Below are positions 8,201 to 16,229 of a stretch of DNA of 38,789 nt, in pieces (the stretch's first letter is position 1; each line of letters begins with the position of its first letter). Source of the stretch: Acidobacteriaceae bacterium (lineage in GTDB: Bacteria; Acidobacteriota; Terriglobia; Terriglobales; Acidobacteriaceae); contig PKXK01000232.1 of the NCBI GenBank assembly GCA_003132325.1, positions 1 through 38,789 on the forward strand, written 5' to 3'. The notes beneath the pieces were generated by a model. It searched no databases, had not been told where the DNA came from, and saw nothing but the letters and a program-made list of their open reading frames with translations. The position numbers were made by a program, and so were the translations under genes.

Positions 8201-8557
8201 ATGACCATGGAAAATAGGTTGTCAGCGCCCAAGCGACGTACACGCGCGGAAGTTCAGGAGTTGGTGGCGAAATTCATGAGCAGTGGCATGCGACGCAGCG
8301 AGTTTTGCCGGAGTCGAGGTTTGAGCTTCAGCACGCTGGATCGCCATCTGAAGACGCGGCGTTGGAAAAGGCGTAGACGAGTTTCTTCGGCCGGCCGGTT
8401 GGTGCCGGTAGAGTTGGCCGCCAGGGAATCGCCGACGCAGCACAGAGCGAGTTGTGGGCTGGCGGTGGTGCTGCCGGGCGGGCGCCGGATCGAGGTACAT
8501 CCTGATTTTGATACGAATACGTTCGAGCGCCTGGTGAGTACACTGGAGCGGGTGTAA
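8201..8557 (+). CDS. tnpA: IS66 TnpA, transposase accessory protein
   Basis: A small basic protein (118 aa) with a helix-turn-helix in RRTRAEVQELVAKFMSSGM and REFC-type SRGLSFSTLDRHLK, then the C-terminal block GLAVVLPGGRRIEVHPDFD that is typical of the IS66 OrfA/TnpA family. It is needed with TnpB and TnpC for transposition, probably for end recognition. ATG at 8201; it ends four bases before the tnpB start, as expected of a coupled IS66 operon. Confidence 0.9.
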   Translation: MTMENRLSAPKRRTRAEVQELVAKFMSSGMRRSEFCRSRGLSFSTLDRHLKTRRWKRRRRVSSAGRLVPVELAARESPTQHRASCGLAVVLPGGRRIEVHPDFDTNTFERLVSTLERV

Positions 8558-8560
8558 GCC

Positions 8561-8935
8561 GTGTTTGGTTTGGGTCCAGCCACACGGATCTATCTGGCCG
8601 CCGGAGTCACCGACATGCGCAAGGGGTTCGAGGGGCTGTACGGTCTGGTCCGGGATCGATTGTCGTGCGAGCCCTTGAGCGGGTACCTGTTCTTGTTCTG
8701 CAACGCCCAGCGCAATCGGTTGAAGGTCCTCGTCTGGGACGGAACCGGACTCTGGGTCTGTGCCAAGAGGCTGGAGAAAGGGCGTTTCACCTGGCCGCAA
8801 TCCGGCGATGCGCAAGGCAAGGTCGTCCTGAGTCACGAAGAGCTGTCCCTACTATTAGGTGGGATTGATCTGGCCAAAACCAAACACAAGCAATGGTACC
8901 GGAAGGCCCTGCCAGAGGGACATGCTGCCGCATGA
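8561..8935 (+). CDS. tnpB: IS66 TnpB (Orf2)
   Basis: This 124-residue protein is a textbook IS66 Orf2: IYLAAGVTDMRKGFEGLYGL near the N-terminus, then GYLFLFCNAQRNRLKVLVWD, GTGLWVCAKRLEKGRFTWP, and a C-terminal tail rich in basic residues. The start is GTG at 8561 (track frame), three bases after the tnpA stop. Function in transposition is accessory and not fully known. The gene is intact. Confidence 0.93.
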   Translation: MFGLGPATRIYLAAGVTDMRKGFEGLYGLVRDRLSCEPLSGYLFLFCNAQRNRLKVLVWDGTGLWVCAKRLEKGRFTWPQSGDAQGKVVLSHEELSLLLGGIDLAKTKHKQWYRKALPEGHAAA

Positions 8936-8987
8936 TTGCTTGGTTGTTTGAACGTTTCGATCGACTCTGGTAAATCATTAACTCATT

Positions 8988-10508
8988 GTGAGTTTAGCTT
9001 CCATTCCTTCCGCACCAGCCGATCTGGAACTCATCGCCCAACTGAAGAGCAAGCTACAGTACGCGGAGCTGCGGATTCGCGTGCTGGAAGAGCGGCTGCG
9101 GCTGATGCGGATCGAGAAATATGGAGCGGGCGGAGAAAAACTTTCGCAGGCGCAAATGCAATTGTTCGAGCTTGCACCTGTCGTCAGTGAAATGATCGAG
9201 CAGGCGGAGAGCGAGCACGCGCCAGTGCATCGCTCGACCAAGAAATCCGTCAAGCATCCGGGTCGCCAAGAGTTGCCGGCGAATCTTCCACGCGTAGAGC
9301 GGGTTCTGGCTTGCACGCCGGATCAGCGTGTGTGCAAACGCTGCGGCAGAGAAACAGTGGTGATCGGCTACGAAGAAAGTTCCCAGTTGGAAGTGGAACC
9401 GGCGGAGTATTTCGTTCTGGTCACAAAACGAGAGAAGCGGGCTTGCCGGTCCTCTGAGGATCTCGGAGTTGTTTCGACGCTCCTGCTGCCAAGGATTATC
9501 GAGAAGTGCCTCGCGAGTGACCGCATCGTCATCGACACGGTCGTCAGCAAGTATTGCAACCACACGCCGCTGCATCGGCAGAGCGTGATTCTGGAAAGAG
9601 ACACGGGCTTGGAAATCAGCCGCGCAACGCTGGACGGGTGGGTCCTCAAAGTCGGCGAGTTGCTCATCCCCATGGTCGCCGCGATGAGGCGAGAATTGAT
9701 CAGCGGAAGTTACATTCAGGCGGATGAAACCCCAGTCGATGTGCAGACACGCGAGGGCCGAGGTAAGAACCACCAAGCGTACCTCTGGCAATACAGTCGC
9801 CCCGGAGGAAGCGTGGTGTTCGACTTCCGTCTAGGCCGTGGACGCGATGGGCCGAAGCGGTTCCTGGGACAGTTCGAAGGCATTCTCCAAACCGACGGAT
9901 ACGCGGCTTATGAACAGATCGGTGGGCCGGGAATGGTACATGCGGCTTGTTGGGCTCATGCTAGAAGACAGTTTTTCCAGGCGGTGCAGCTAAATCCCCA
10001 AGACCCGGTTGCAACCCCGATCGTGGCGCGGATGAATGAGCTGTTTGCCGTCGACGCCGACGCTCGCCGCAAGGCGCTGAGTGTTACCGCGCGCCATGTC
10101 CGGCGGCAGGAGAGAGCCAAACCTCTTCTGGATGATATCCGCAGCAAGATCAAGGCAGCGCAGTCCATCGCATTGCCCTCCAGCGCGTTAAGCAAAGCCT
10201 GCCAATACGCGCTCACACTTTGGAGGAAACTTACACGATTCTTGGAATATCCAGAACTTGAATTGAGCAATAACATGGCGGAGAATTCAATGCGACCAGT
10301 CGCGCTGGGTAGAAAGAATTGGATACACATAGGCAGCCCACAAGCGGGGCCAAAGGTCGCGGCGATTCTCTCCATCGTGGAAAGCTGCCGCAGGTTGAAA
10401 CTCCCAGTGCGCGACTACTTGGCCGCGGTTCTCCCCGGGTTTGCCGATCTCCCAATCCAGTGCCTCGCAAGTCGTACTCCCGCTGCGTGGGTCGCCCAGC
10501 ATTCATAG
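8988..10508 (+). CDS. tnpC: IS66 TnpC transposase (DDE)
   Basis: This 506-residue protein has the full IS66 transposase layout. It starts with a leucine-rich coiled coil (SKLQYAELRIRVLEERLRLM), followed by the CxxC zinc-binding region VCKRCGRETVV, and the DDE domain with QADETPVDV, LQTDGYAAYE and, near the end, ELSNNMAENSMRPVALGRKNW containing the last catalytic Glu. The C-terminal IS66 tail follows. The start at 8988 (TTG or GTG class) is preceded by CATTGTGAG. No internal stop or frame change is seen, so the element may be active. Confidence 0.93.
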   Translation: MSLASIPSAPADLELIAQLKSKLQYAELRIRVLEERLRLMRIEKYGAGGEKLSQAQMQLFELAPVVSEMIEQAESEHAPVHRSTKKSVKHPGRQELPANLPRVERVLACTPDQRVCKRCGRETVVIGYEESSQLEVEPAEYFVLVTKREKRACRSSEDLGVVSTLLLPRIIEKCLASDRIVIDTVVSKYCNHTPLHRQSVILERDTGLEISRATLDGWVLKVGELLIPMVAAMRRELISGSYIQADETPVDVQTREGRGKNHQAYLWQYSRPGGSVVFDFRLGRGRDGPKRFLGQFEGILQTDGYAAYEQIGGPGMVHAACWAHARRQFFQAVQLNPQDPVATPIVARMNELFAVDADARRKALSVTARHVRRQERAKPLLDDIRSKIKAAQSIALPSSALSKACQYALTLWRKLTRFLEYPELELSNNMAENSMRPVALGRKNWIHIGSPQAGPKVAAILSIVESCRRLKLPVRDYLAAVLPGFADLPIQCLASRTPAAWVAQHS

Positions 10509-10522
10509 AGTCAAACGACACT

Positions 10523-10726
10523 GACCTCAAAATTGACGGTTACCGATCATAGATCGTGCGACAACCGCTGGCGTCGATTGAAGTATTGAAGTCCCGGCAT
10601 CCAAGTCAGGCACAAAAGAACACTGAGCAAGGGATCTTCTCCTGTAAACCCCTTTTGAAGCTTAAAGCATGCCTGTCTTGAGAAAAGCTGTTAAGCGATT
10701 AAGCAATCGCGTAAGCAGATATAGTA
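10523..10726. other. Gap between IS66 and the LacI fragment
   Basis: About 200 bases with only short ORFs. Nothing recognisable; the right end of IS66 could extend a little into it. Confidence 0.3.
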
Positions 10727-11200
10727 CTAAGCCTTCGGAACAGGCCGAGGTGGTCCCGTCGATTGACCTAAACGAAGCTCCGGCACCACGATGTATTCTT
10801 GGCCCATGTGAGTTGCGGAAGCGAACAGATCGTGGAGACTATCGGCCGCGATGCGTCCCAGCAGATCGCGCTTCAAATCTACAGTCGTCAGGGAAGGACT
10901 GGTGTACTGCGCCATTTGAATAAAGTCATAGCCGGTCACCGACAAGTCGCCGGGAATATCCATACCGCGAGTGCGCACGGCCTTCATGATCCCTATCGCA
11001 GTGAGGTCGTTCATCGCAACGACCGCGGTAGGCATGGGTTTAAGTTGAACGATCGTCGTGCCGGCGGCAAGACCACCATCAAAGTGACTATCGCCTTCCA
11101 ATCGGAAGTTCAAATCTTCTCTCCCCGACCAATTCCAAAGCAACTTATCGGGACTAACAGTGGGCGCAATTGGGCGCAACTCAGGGACAGTGAAGCCCAC
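10727..11200 (-). pseudogene. LacI/PurR-type regulator, only the C-terminal ligand domain remains
   Basis: From about residue 27 the 157-residue ORF matches the second half of a periplasmic-binding-protein-like effector domain: EGDSHFDGGLAAGTTI, then PTAVVAMNDLTAIGIMKAVR, DIPGDLSVTGYDFIQMAQYT and SPSLTTVDLKRDLLGRIAA. The N-terminal HTH and the first half of the sensor domain are absent. The first 25 or so residues do not look native. Without its DNA-binding part it cannot work as a repressor. It points to a former sugar-responsive locus here, perhaps removed by the IS66-related events next door. Confidence 0.75.
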
Positions 11201-12078
11201 CCCTAGAGCAGGCCGTGCGATGTCGCACTATCAGATCGGCTCACGTTCGCTCACGATTCATTGTTCCCGAGCGTTCCCGAGCGTGATTTTCAAGACCTGT
11301 AAGGCATCGCCCATGCCCCACATTCAACAAGATAGAAACATCTGTCTGCACTCATAATGCAACGACCACGATATTCAAGTGCGACAGTGATGGGGCCGAG
11401 GCGATGCGAAAGCTCGAAGAATCCGTTGAATCGCTTGTCAGCGGCCAGGATAATGCCACGGAAACCGGCAGGCCACTGAAGAACTGGATCTACTGAAGTT
11501 CAAACCTGCACTCCTTGCCGGTTCTCTGGGAGCCGCAGACCGGCCCATCACGCTGTCAAAAGCGCCGACTCGGCGAAGTGGCCCAGTCTGCCGCCCCTCG
11601 GCGTATCGCGGTGGGCCAAACTTCTCCCAAGCCAGCTTTGTTGAGAGTCCGTCTCGGGACATAACTTCCGCTTAGCCCGTCAACGGGCCACAATTTGCGA
11701 ATACGGCGAACGCCTCGGCATGCGGGGAGGTGGCAATCTCCGTCCCGACGGGCCCCTTCGCAGCCGCCTGAACGGCAGCCACGACCTGCGTAGCGGGGTT
11801 GAGGCTTGGTACTCAAATCTCCCGGCGTACCTAAACGTCCTGCCGAGGTCGCACTTCCATCCGATCAAAAAGCGACATATCTCATCATGGCCATTCCCTT
11901 GCCTACATTTGAACTAGGTCTGCGCCCAATGAGTTAAAAAATCTCTGCCACATCATTGAAGACAAAGGACTGACTGCTGGCTCATGAGCGCCGATGTTCC
12001 GGCGAGTCACGAGCTGGGCTGTGGTTTTCGTCCAAGTTTCATACACACAATCCAGATTTTAGACACGGAGAACGTTCA
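11201..12078. other. Repeat- and hairpin-rich non-coding stretch (about 880 bases)
   Basis: No credible gene was found. At 11264-11283 the 10-mer TTCCCGAGCG occurs twice in tandem, and just before it the near-repeat CTCACGTTCG/CTCACGATTC. Further right are short hairpins: GCCCGT-CA-ACGGGC (11675-11688) and CCGTC-CC-GACGG (11740-11751). The right edge carries the ribosome site (GGAG at 12067-12070) of the CHASE3 fragment. Confidence 0.4.
11264..11283. repeat. Perfect tandem 10-bp repeat
   Basis: TTCCCGAGCG occurs twice without a gap. An imperfect 10-bp repeat lies about 25 bases to the left (CTCACGTTCG then CTCACGATTC). The 10-bp period equals about one helical turn. It lies about 60 bases upstream of the truncated LacI fragment, so it may have been part of a former control region. 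Confidence 0.5.
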
Positions 12079-12525
12079 GTGAAAAGCCAGGGATCAGGTC
12101 AAGTGACATCAAAGTCCTTTTTGAATCGCAAAATGCAACTCGCGTTCGGCTCCGCGATGTTGACGTTACTCGTCGTAGGTGCGATTTCCTATCGAGGCAT
12201 CGTCGTATCCAGGGAGAGCGCGCGGTGGGTGAGCCACACTCACAAGGTTCTGGAAAGCATCCAGGATTTAGTCTTCGCCGTGGAGGGCATCGAATCGAAC
12301 TCCCGCGGATTTACGCTGACGGGCAAGGAGTCCTATCTCGAGTCCTACCGGGCCGGCCTGCTCAAGGTTGCGCAGGACCAGGCAGCGATTCGCTTCCTAA
12401 CGTTGGACAACCCTGAACAACGGCAACAGATCCCCAAGCTCGAAAGCCTGACGGCTCAGAAGATCGAGCACACGGAGATGGTCATCGCTCCCGTTTTCGA
12501 AGCCAAAAAGGAAATTCCGGTGTAG
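12079..12525 (+). pseudogene. CHASE3-domain sensor, N-terminal fragment of a histidine kinase
   Basis: A GTG-started 148-residue ORF. It has a membrane helix (AFGSAMLTLLVVGAISYRGI, about 27-46) followed by a CHASE3-type periplasmic helical domain: RWVSHTHKVLESIQDLV, then GIESNSRGFTLTGKESYLES and IEHTEMVIA. In complete proteins a second membrane helix and PAS/HisKA/HATPase domains follow. Here the homology stops near 12490 and the frame ends after PVFEAKKEIPV. No kinase domain is found downstream; the next gene is the convergent TonB receptor. Likely a relic. Confidence 0.65.
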
Positions 12526-12583
12526 ATTGCTCTCGAAGTCGTCAGCCCATTGTTGCCCGTACGCCTCCGATCTTTTGTGGACA

Positions 12584-12641
12584 AGGGCTCGTGTTCCGAC
12601 GTTACGAATTGTCTTCAGCCGCTCGGGTTTTCACGAGCCCT
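12584..12641. terminator. Long-loop inverted repeat between convergent genes
   Basis: AGGGCTCGTG (12584-12593) and CACGAGCCCT (12632-12641) are perfect 10-bp inverted arms around a 38-base loop. The pair lies 11 bases beyond the stop of the TonB receptor gene (minus strand) and downstream of the CHASE3 fragment (plus strand). A second stem, GCTCG/CGAGC, can form within it. There is no T-run, so it may be a transcript-end structure or a protein site rather than a classical terminator. Confidence 0.35.
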
Positions 12642-12651
12642 AATTGATTCC

Positions 12652-15600
12652 TTACCAAATTATCTTCACCCCGAACTGGATCTCGCGCGAGTCCGTCTGG
12701 GTTGTAGTGATCTGGCCGAAGCCGGGAACCGGATTCCCCGATGCGTCGATCGCCTCGAGATTAGAGATTGGAGGCGCGAAGTTAACATGGTTCAAGATGT
12801 TAAAGAACTCGGCCCGGAACTGGATATTGAAGTTCTCTGACACTCTTTTGATGTGGTCGTTCTTAACCAAGGAGAAATCGACATTGACCAAGCCTGGCCC
12901 AATAATCGAGTTACGACCCAAATTGCCGAGGAGGTTAATACAGGTCGGGTAAGGGAATTTGTGATCGCAGCCGAACGGTGGCGCCGCATTGTAAAATGCG
13001 AGGCTGGGCGCAACGGCATTGATAAGGCAATTCGCCTTGAGGTATTGGACACTTCCGGGGTTGGTCATGCTGCTGCAAACGCGGTCCGGAATAGCCAATG
13101 GCTCCGAGTTGAGTTGACCCATCGGATCTCCCTCGATGCCATCCAGGGGCCAGATGGGAACACCGTCCTGCAACTCAATGACTGATCCTACTTCCCATCC
13201 TCCAGCTATCCATCCCTTGAGCCCCGAGAGCGACGGTGCGGGGACCTGCCACAGGCCGTTAAGAACTAGGTTGCGTCTTAGATCGAAGTCCGCCGGCCCT
13301 TTAGTGATACGGGGATCCCACCAAGGGATCGTGGGGGTCACATCCCCCGCGTAGTTGTCTCCCGCAAAGCTGCCGGAGGAAGTGTCCAAGGCCTTGCCCC
13401 AGGTAAACGAGGCCTCCCACTGAAGGCCATGTCTCATTCGCTGCTCCCACCGCACTTCGAGAGAGTCGTACCAGGACTGGCTTGTCCAAACGACCCCCCC
13501 CCCTAACTCGCCGACATTGGCGTTTATGAGTTGCCCAGGGACAATGCTGGTCGCGCTCGGGTTTATCACGCCGCTGCCGACGGGGTTAGGAAACAACCAG
13601 CCCGCGGAAGTCTTGAAGGGAAAAACCGTGTTGAACTCGTCGGTCTGGAAGGGGTTGTGGAACGCCCTCGCTCCTGCATAGGCCAGCGTTACCGTGTTAC
13701 TTGAGGCGACTTGCCTCTGGATATTCAAGTTGTATTGCAGGATGTAATTGCGCTTCGGGTTCGGTTCGACATACTGCCATGCTTTGCTCGAACTCGGCGG
13801 GATGCAGGTCGGGCATCCCAGAAACAGGTTAGCCAGGCCGTGTGGGAATGACCCTTGCGGAGGATTGGTCAGAATAATGGTGGGTGTGAATGGAGAGGTT
13901 TGCGCGTTATTGAGCGCTAGCTCGTACGGGAGGGGAAGAGCGTCAAAGATTCCGAAACCACCGCGAACGGCAGTTTTGCCACTGCGAAATGGATCCCAGG
14001 AAAAACCGATCCGCGGCTCGAAGTTCTTGGTGGTCGGGTTTGACTGAAAGTAAGACTTGTAAAAACCCGGACAGTTAGCATTGCCGTGGCTGTCAAGCTG
14101 GCAATTGCCCGGATTAGTAAAGAGGGTCTCCATGACTTGAATCTTTCCATCAGTCTCGGTCGGAATCGTCGACATTTCATAGCGCAACCCTAAGTTAATG
14201 GTCAGCCCGGGGCGCTTCTGCCAATCGTCCTGGATATACCCGGCGATAATCGAGGCGCGGTTATGGTGTGGCGAGATCCCGGTGACGAACGGTGGGACGC
14301 CAGGACTCTGCGCCTTAAACGGTATGTCCTGCAGAAAGTCTGCCAGTGTGCTAAAGGAGACGGTGCCATTCGCGAAATTCCAAAAGAAAACGTCTTCATG
14401 ATCTCTAAGGAACATGGCGCCGAACTTCAGGTTGTGGGTCCCCACAATGTAGGAGGCATCGTCGTACACCTGAAAGGTCTCCCCAGTGAAGTTCTCGTTC
14501 CCCTGGGTGTTGAAGGTTGGTAGCGAGCTGACCCCCCCCACTCCTCCGCCCGAGTTTACGGAAGCGATTTGCGGCTCGAATGACGACGGTAATATCCCAA
14601 AGGAGTGGTCTAGCCAAGCCGGGACAATCGCCGCTACATCTGCGTTATTCACAGTCGAGAGGCTATATCCCAGTCGAACGTTATTAATCATTCTGTTGCT
14701 GACGACGTGGCTCTCTTCTAGGGAAGCGCCCTGCCGATACGTTCCAAAACCTTTCAATTGAGTGTTCAAAGCATCGGGCTTGCTGTAACTCGAGCGGTCG
14801 TAATACCAAAAGGAATTCAGGCCGTCTTTGCCCGAGAACTTTACATCGCCCCTCGCCGTGACGAAGTTGTCGATCACCTTTTGCTGACCCGCAACGACGT
14901 ACGTGCCCGTATTGTTTGACGGGCCGATTAGGCCAGCATTGGGCAAGGGATAGAAGGCGGTTAGCACATTCTGGACGTTAGGGTCCACTGTAATCGGGGG
15001 TAGCGGATTGCCGTTCGCGTCGTTAAGCAGTCCGAGCCGCGCATTGGGCGAGGGAGTAAACGCGGTTTGGGTGACCCCCTTGTTTTGACGAAGTCCTTCG
15101 TAGTCACCAAAAATGAAGATCTTCTCCTTCTTGATGGGCCCTCCTGCCGAGCCGCCGAACTGGTTGCGTTTAAAAGGCGGCTTCTGGACGTGATTGTAAT
15201 CGTCGAAGAAATTTGGCGCGTCCAGAGCGCTGTTACGCAGGAACTCATATGCATTTCCATGAAACTGATTGGTGCCGGAGCGCGTGATGGCGTTGATGAC
15301 TCCCCCGGAGGTATAGCCGTACTCGGACGAGTAGTTGCTGGTCAAAACCGAGAATTCCTGAATCGCGTCCACACCCAGGTTTGCGCCGAGTACGTTTCCT
15401 GGACCCGCGTTCGAGTAGTCGTTGACGATGATGCCGTTTATCCGGTAGACGTTTTGCGAAGGGCGTTGTCCGTCGATCGACATCTGCATTCCCAGCCCGC
15501 GAGCATGACCCCCAGGGTTGCTAACCGTATCCTGGGTCTTCACCTGGACGACACCGGGTTGGAGCAAGGCCAAAGATGCCCAGTCGCGGCCATTAAGAGG

Positions 15601-16071
15601 CAATTCCTTAATCGTCGCGGATTCCACCGTGTTGTCGAGACTCGAGGTGCCAAGTTCAATCGCTGGGGCTTCGCCAGTGATTTCGAGCTTTTCGGTAACT
15701 TTCCCCACGCGCATGGCAATATTCAGCACTTGCACAGCTCCAACTGTGAGCGTTAGCCCTGACTGCACTGCCGTCTGAAACCCTACCGCCGTGACGCTAA
15801 TTTCATAGGTCGCCGGCCGCAGGTTGCTCACTGTGTAGATGCCATCCGGATTTGTCGTGGTGGTCACGGTTACTCCGGTCGCGGAATCTCTAGTTGTGAT
15901 TTGCGCATTAGGGATGAATGCGCCCGAAGGGTCCGTAATTCTCCCGGTGAACGTCCCGCCGGTCACCTGCGAATAGATCGGAAGGGACATCAACATGCCG
16001 AAAGTTAGCGTTACCAGTACCAGTTGTAGGAGCCTCGCGGAGATTTTGTGTGAACCCCTCTGGTGGCTCAT
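12652..16071 (-). CDS. Oar-type TonB-dependent receptor with carboxypeptidase-regulatory domain
   Basis: A huge outer-membrane receptor. With the ATG at 16071 (ribosome site AAAGGA about nine bases upstream) it has 1139 residues. A signal peptide (LLQLVLVTLTFGMLMSLPIYS) is followed by a carboxypeptidase-regulatory-like Ig domain (GGTFTGRITDPSGAFIPNAQ; DGIYTVSNLRPATYEISV). Next come a plug region (ELPLNGRDWASLALLQPGVV; GVDAIQEFSVLTSNYSSEYG; GGVINAITRSGTNQFHG) and a long beta-barrel ending in aromatic GVKIIW. Acidobacteria carry many such Oar-like proteins for uptake of complex carbohydrates. A GTG at 16170 and an ATG at 16137 are also in frame, but the first overlaps the likely -10 box and the second lies in a shared leader element, so I prefer 16071. 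It is divergent from the sugar-acid operon and probably imports its substrate, as the shared promoter element suggests. Confidence 0.9.
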   Translation of the reverse strand: MSHQRGSHKISARLLQLVLVTLTFGMLMSLPIYSQVTGGTFTGRITDPSGAFIPNAQITTRDSATGVTVTTTTNPDGIYTVSNLRPATYEISVTAVGFQTAVQSGLTLTVGAVQVLNIAMRVGKVTEKLEITGEAPAIELGTSSLDNTVESATIKELPLNGRDWASLALLQPGVVQVKTQDTVSNPGGHARGLGMQMSIDGQRPSQNVYRINGIIVNDYSNAGPGNVLGANLGVDAIQEFSVLTSNYSSEYGYTSGGVINAITRSGTNQFHGNAYEFLRNSALDAPNFFDDYNHVQKPPFKRNQFGGSAGGPIKKEKIFIFGDYEGLRQNKGVTQTAFTPSPNARLGLLNDANGNPLPPITVDPNVQNVLTAFYPLPNAGLIGPSNNTGTYVVAGQQKVIDNFVTARGDVKFSGKDGLNSFWYYDRSSYSKPDALNTQLKGFGTYRQGASLEESHVVSNRMINNVRLGYSLSTVNNADVAAIVPAWLDHSFGILPSSFEPQIASVNSGGGVGGVSSLPTFNTQGNENFTGETFQVYDDASYIVGTHNLKFGAMFLRDHEDVFFWNFANGTVSFSTLADFLQDIPFKAQSPGVPPFVTGISPHHNRASIIAGYIQDDWQKRPGLTINLGLRYEMSTIPTETDGKIQVMETLFTNPGNCQLDSHGNANCPGFYKSYFQSNPTTKNFEPRIGFSWDPFRSGKTAVRGGFGIFDALPLPYELALNNAQTSPFTPTIILTNPPQGSFPHGLANLFLGCPTCIPPSSSKAWQYVEPNPKRNYILQYNLNIQRQVASSNTVTLAYAGARAFHNPFQTDEFNTVFPFKTSAGWLFPNPVGSGVINPSATSIVPGQLINANVGELGGGVVWTSQSWYDSLEVRWEQRMRHGLQWEASFTWGKALDTSSGSFAGDNYAGDVTPTIPWWDPRITKGPADFDLRRNLVLNGLWQVPAPSLSGLKGWIAGGWEVGSVIELQDGVPIWPLDGIEGDPMGQLNSEPLAIPDRVCSSMTNPGSVQYLKANCLINAVAPSLAFYNAAPPFGCDHKFPYPTCINLLGNLGRNSIIGPGLVNVDFSLVKNDHIKRVSENFNIQFRAEFFNILNHVNFAPPISNLEAIDASGNPVPGFGQITTTQTDSREIQFGVKIIW

Positions 16072-16131
16072 GGGCGATGTCCTTTCCGGGATATGAGCGC
16101 AACTACGTGAGAGGGCGCAATAATTCTGTGT

Positions 16132-16204
16132 TTTCATTAGAGAAACTCCTGTTCCCACTATTCGAACCACTTTTACTCTGGCGATTGGTCGATGTCAAGA
16201 AGAA
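16132..16204 (-). promoter_or_regulatory. TonB receptor promoter and operator/leader element
   Basis: On the minus strand TTGACA (16198-16193) and TAAAAG (16175-16170) are separated by 17 bases. About 14 bases after the -10 box lies GGAAC-AGGA-GTTTC, directly followed by TCTAATGAAA. The element matches the promoter at 21874-21950 in the CACTTTT lead-in, the TTGACAyCGACC core, the GGAAC-N4-GTTTC pseudo-palindrome, and the identical 15-mer GTTTCTCTAATGAAA. The pseudo-palindrome fits the kind of operator bound by IclR-family proteins such as KdgR. An IclR gene lies in the cluster, so it is the natural candidate regulator. Confidence 0.55.
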
Positions 16205-16229
16205 AAGTGCCGATGTCTCAGCTCCATAA

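Larger units (their letters stand above)
8144..10522 (+). mobile_element. IS66-family insertion sequence with tnpA, tnpB and tnpC
   Basis: Three consecutive genes in the standard IS66 order occupy 8201-10508. The left end is taken as GTAAACGTTTGACC (8144), which fits the GTAA start of IS66 ends. The right end contains GTCAAACG (10510-10517), complementary to CGTTTGAC in the left end; outside this 8-bp core the ends match poorly. No 8-bp target duplication could be found (GGGTGTTA on the left, GACCTCAA on the right), so the exact right border is uncertain. All three genes are open from end to end. Confidence 0.75.

Noticed and set aside
16071-16170. Longer receptor start at GTG 16170 or ATG 16137
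   Set aside because: The first overlaps the likely -10 box and the second lies in the shared leader element; ATG 16071 has a good ribosome site and leads directly into the signal peptide.
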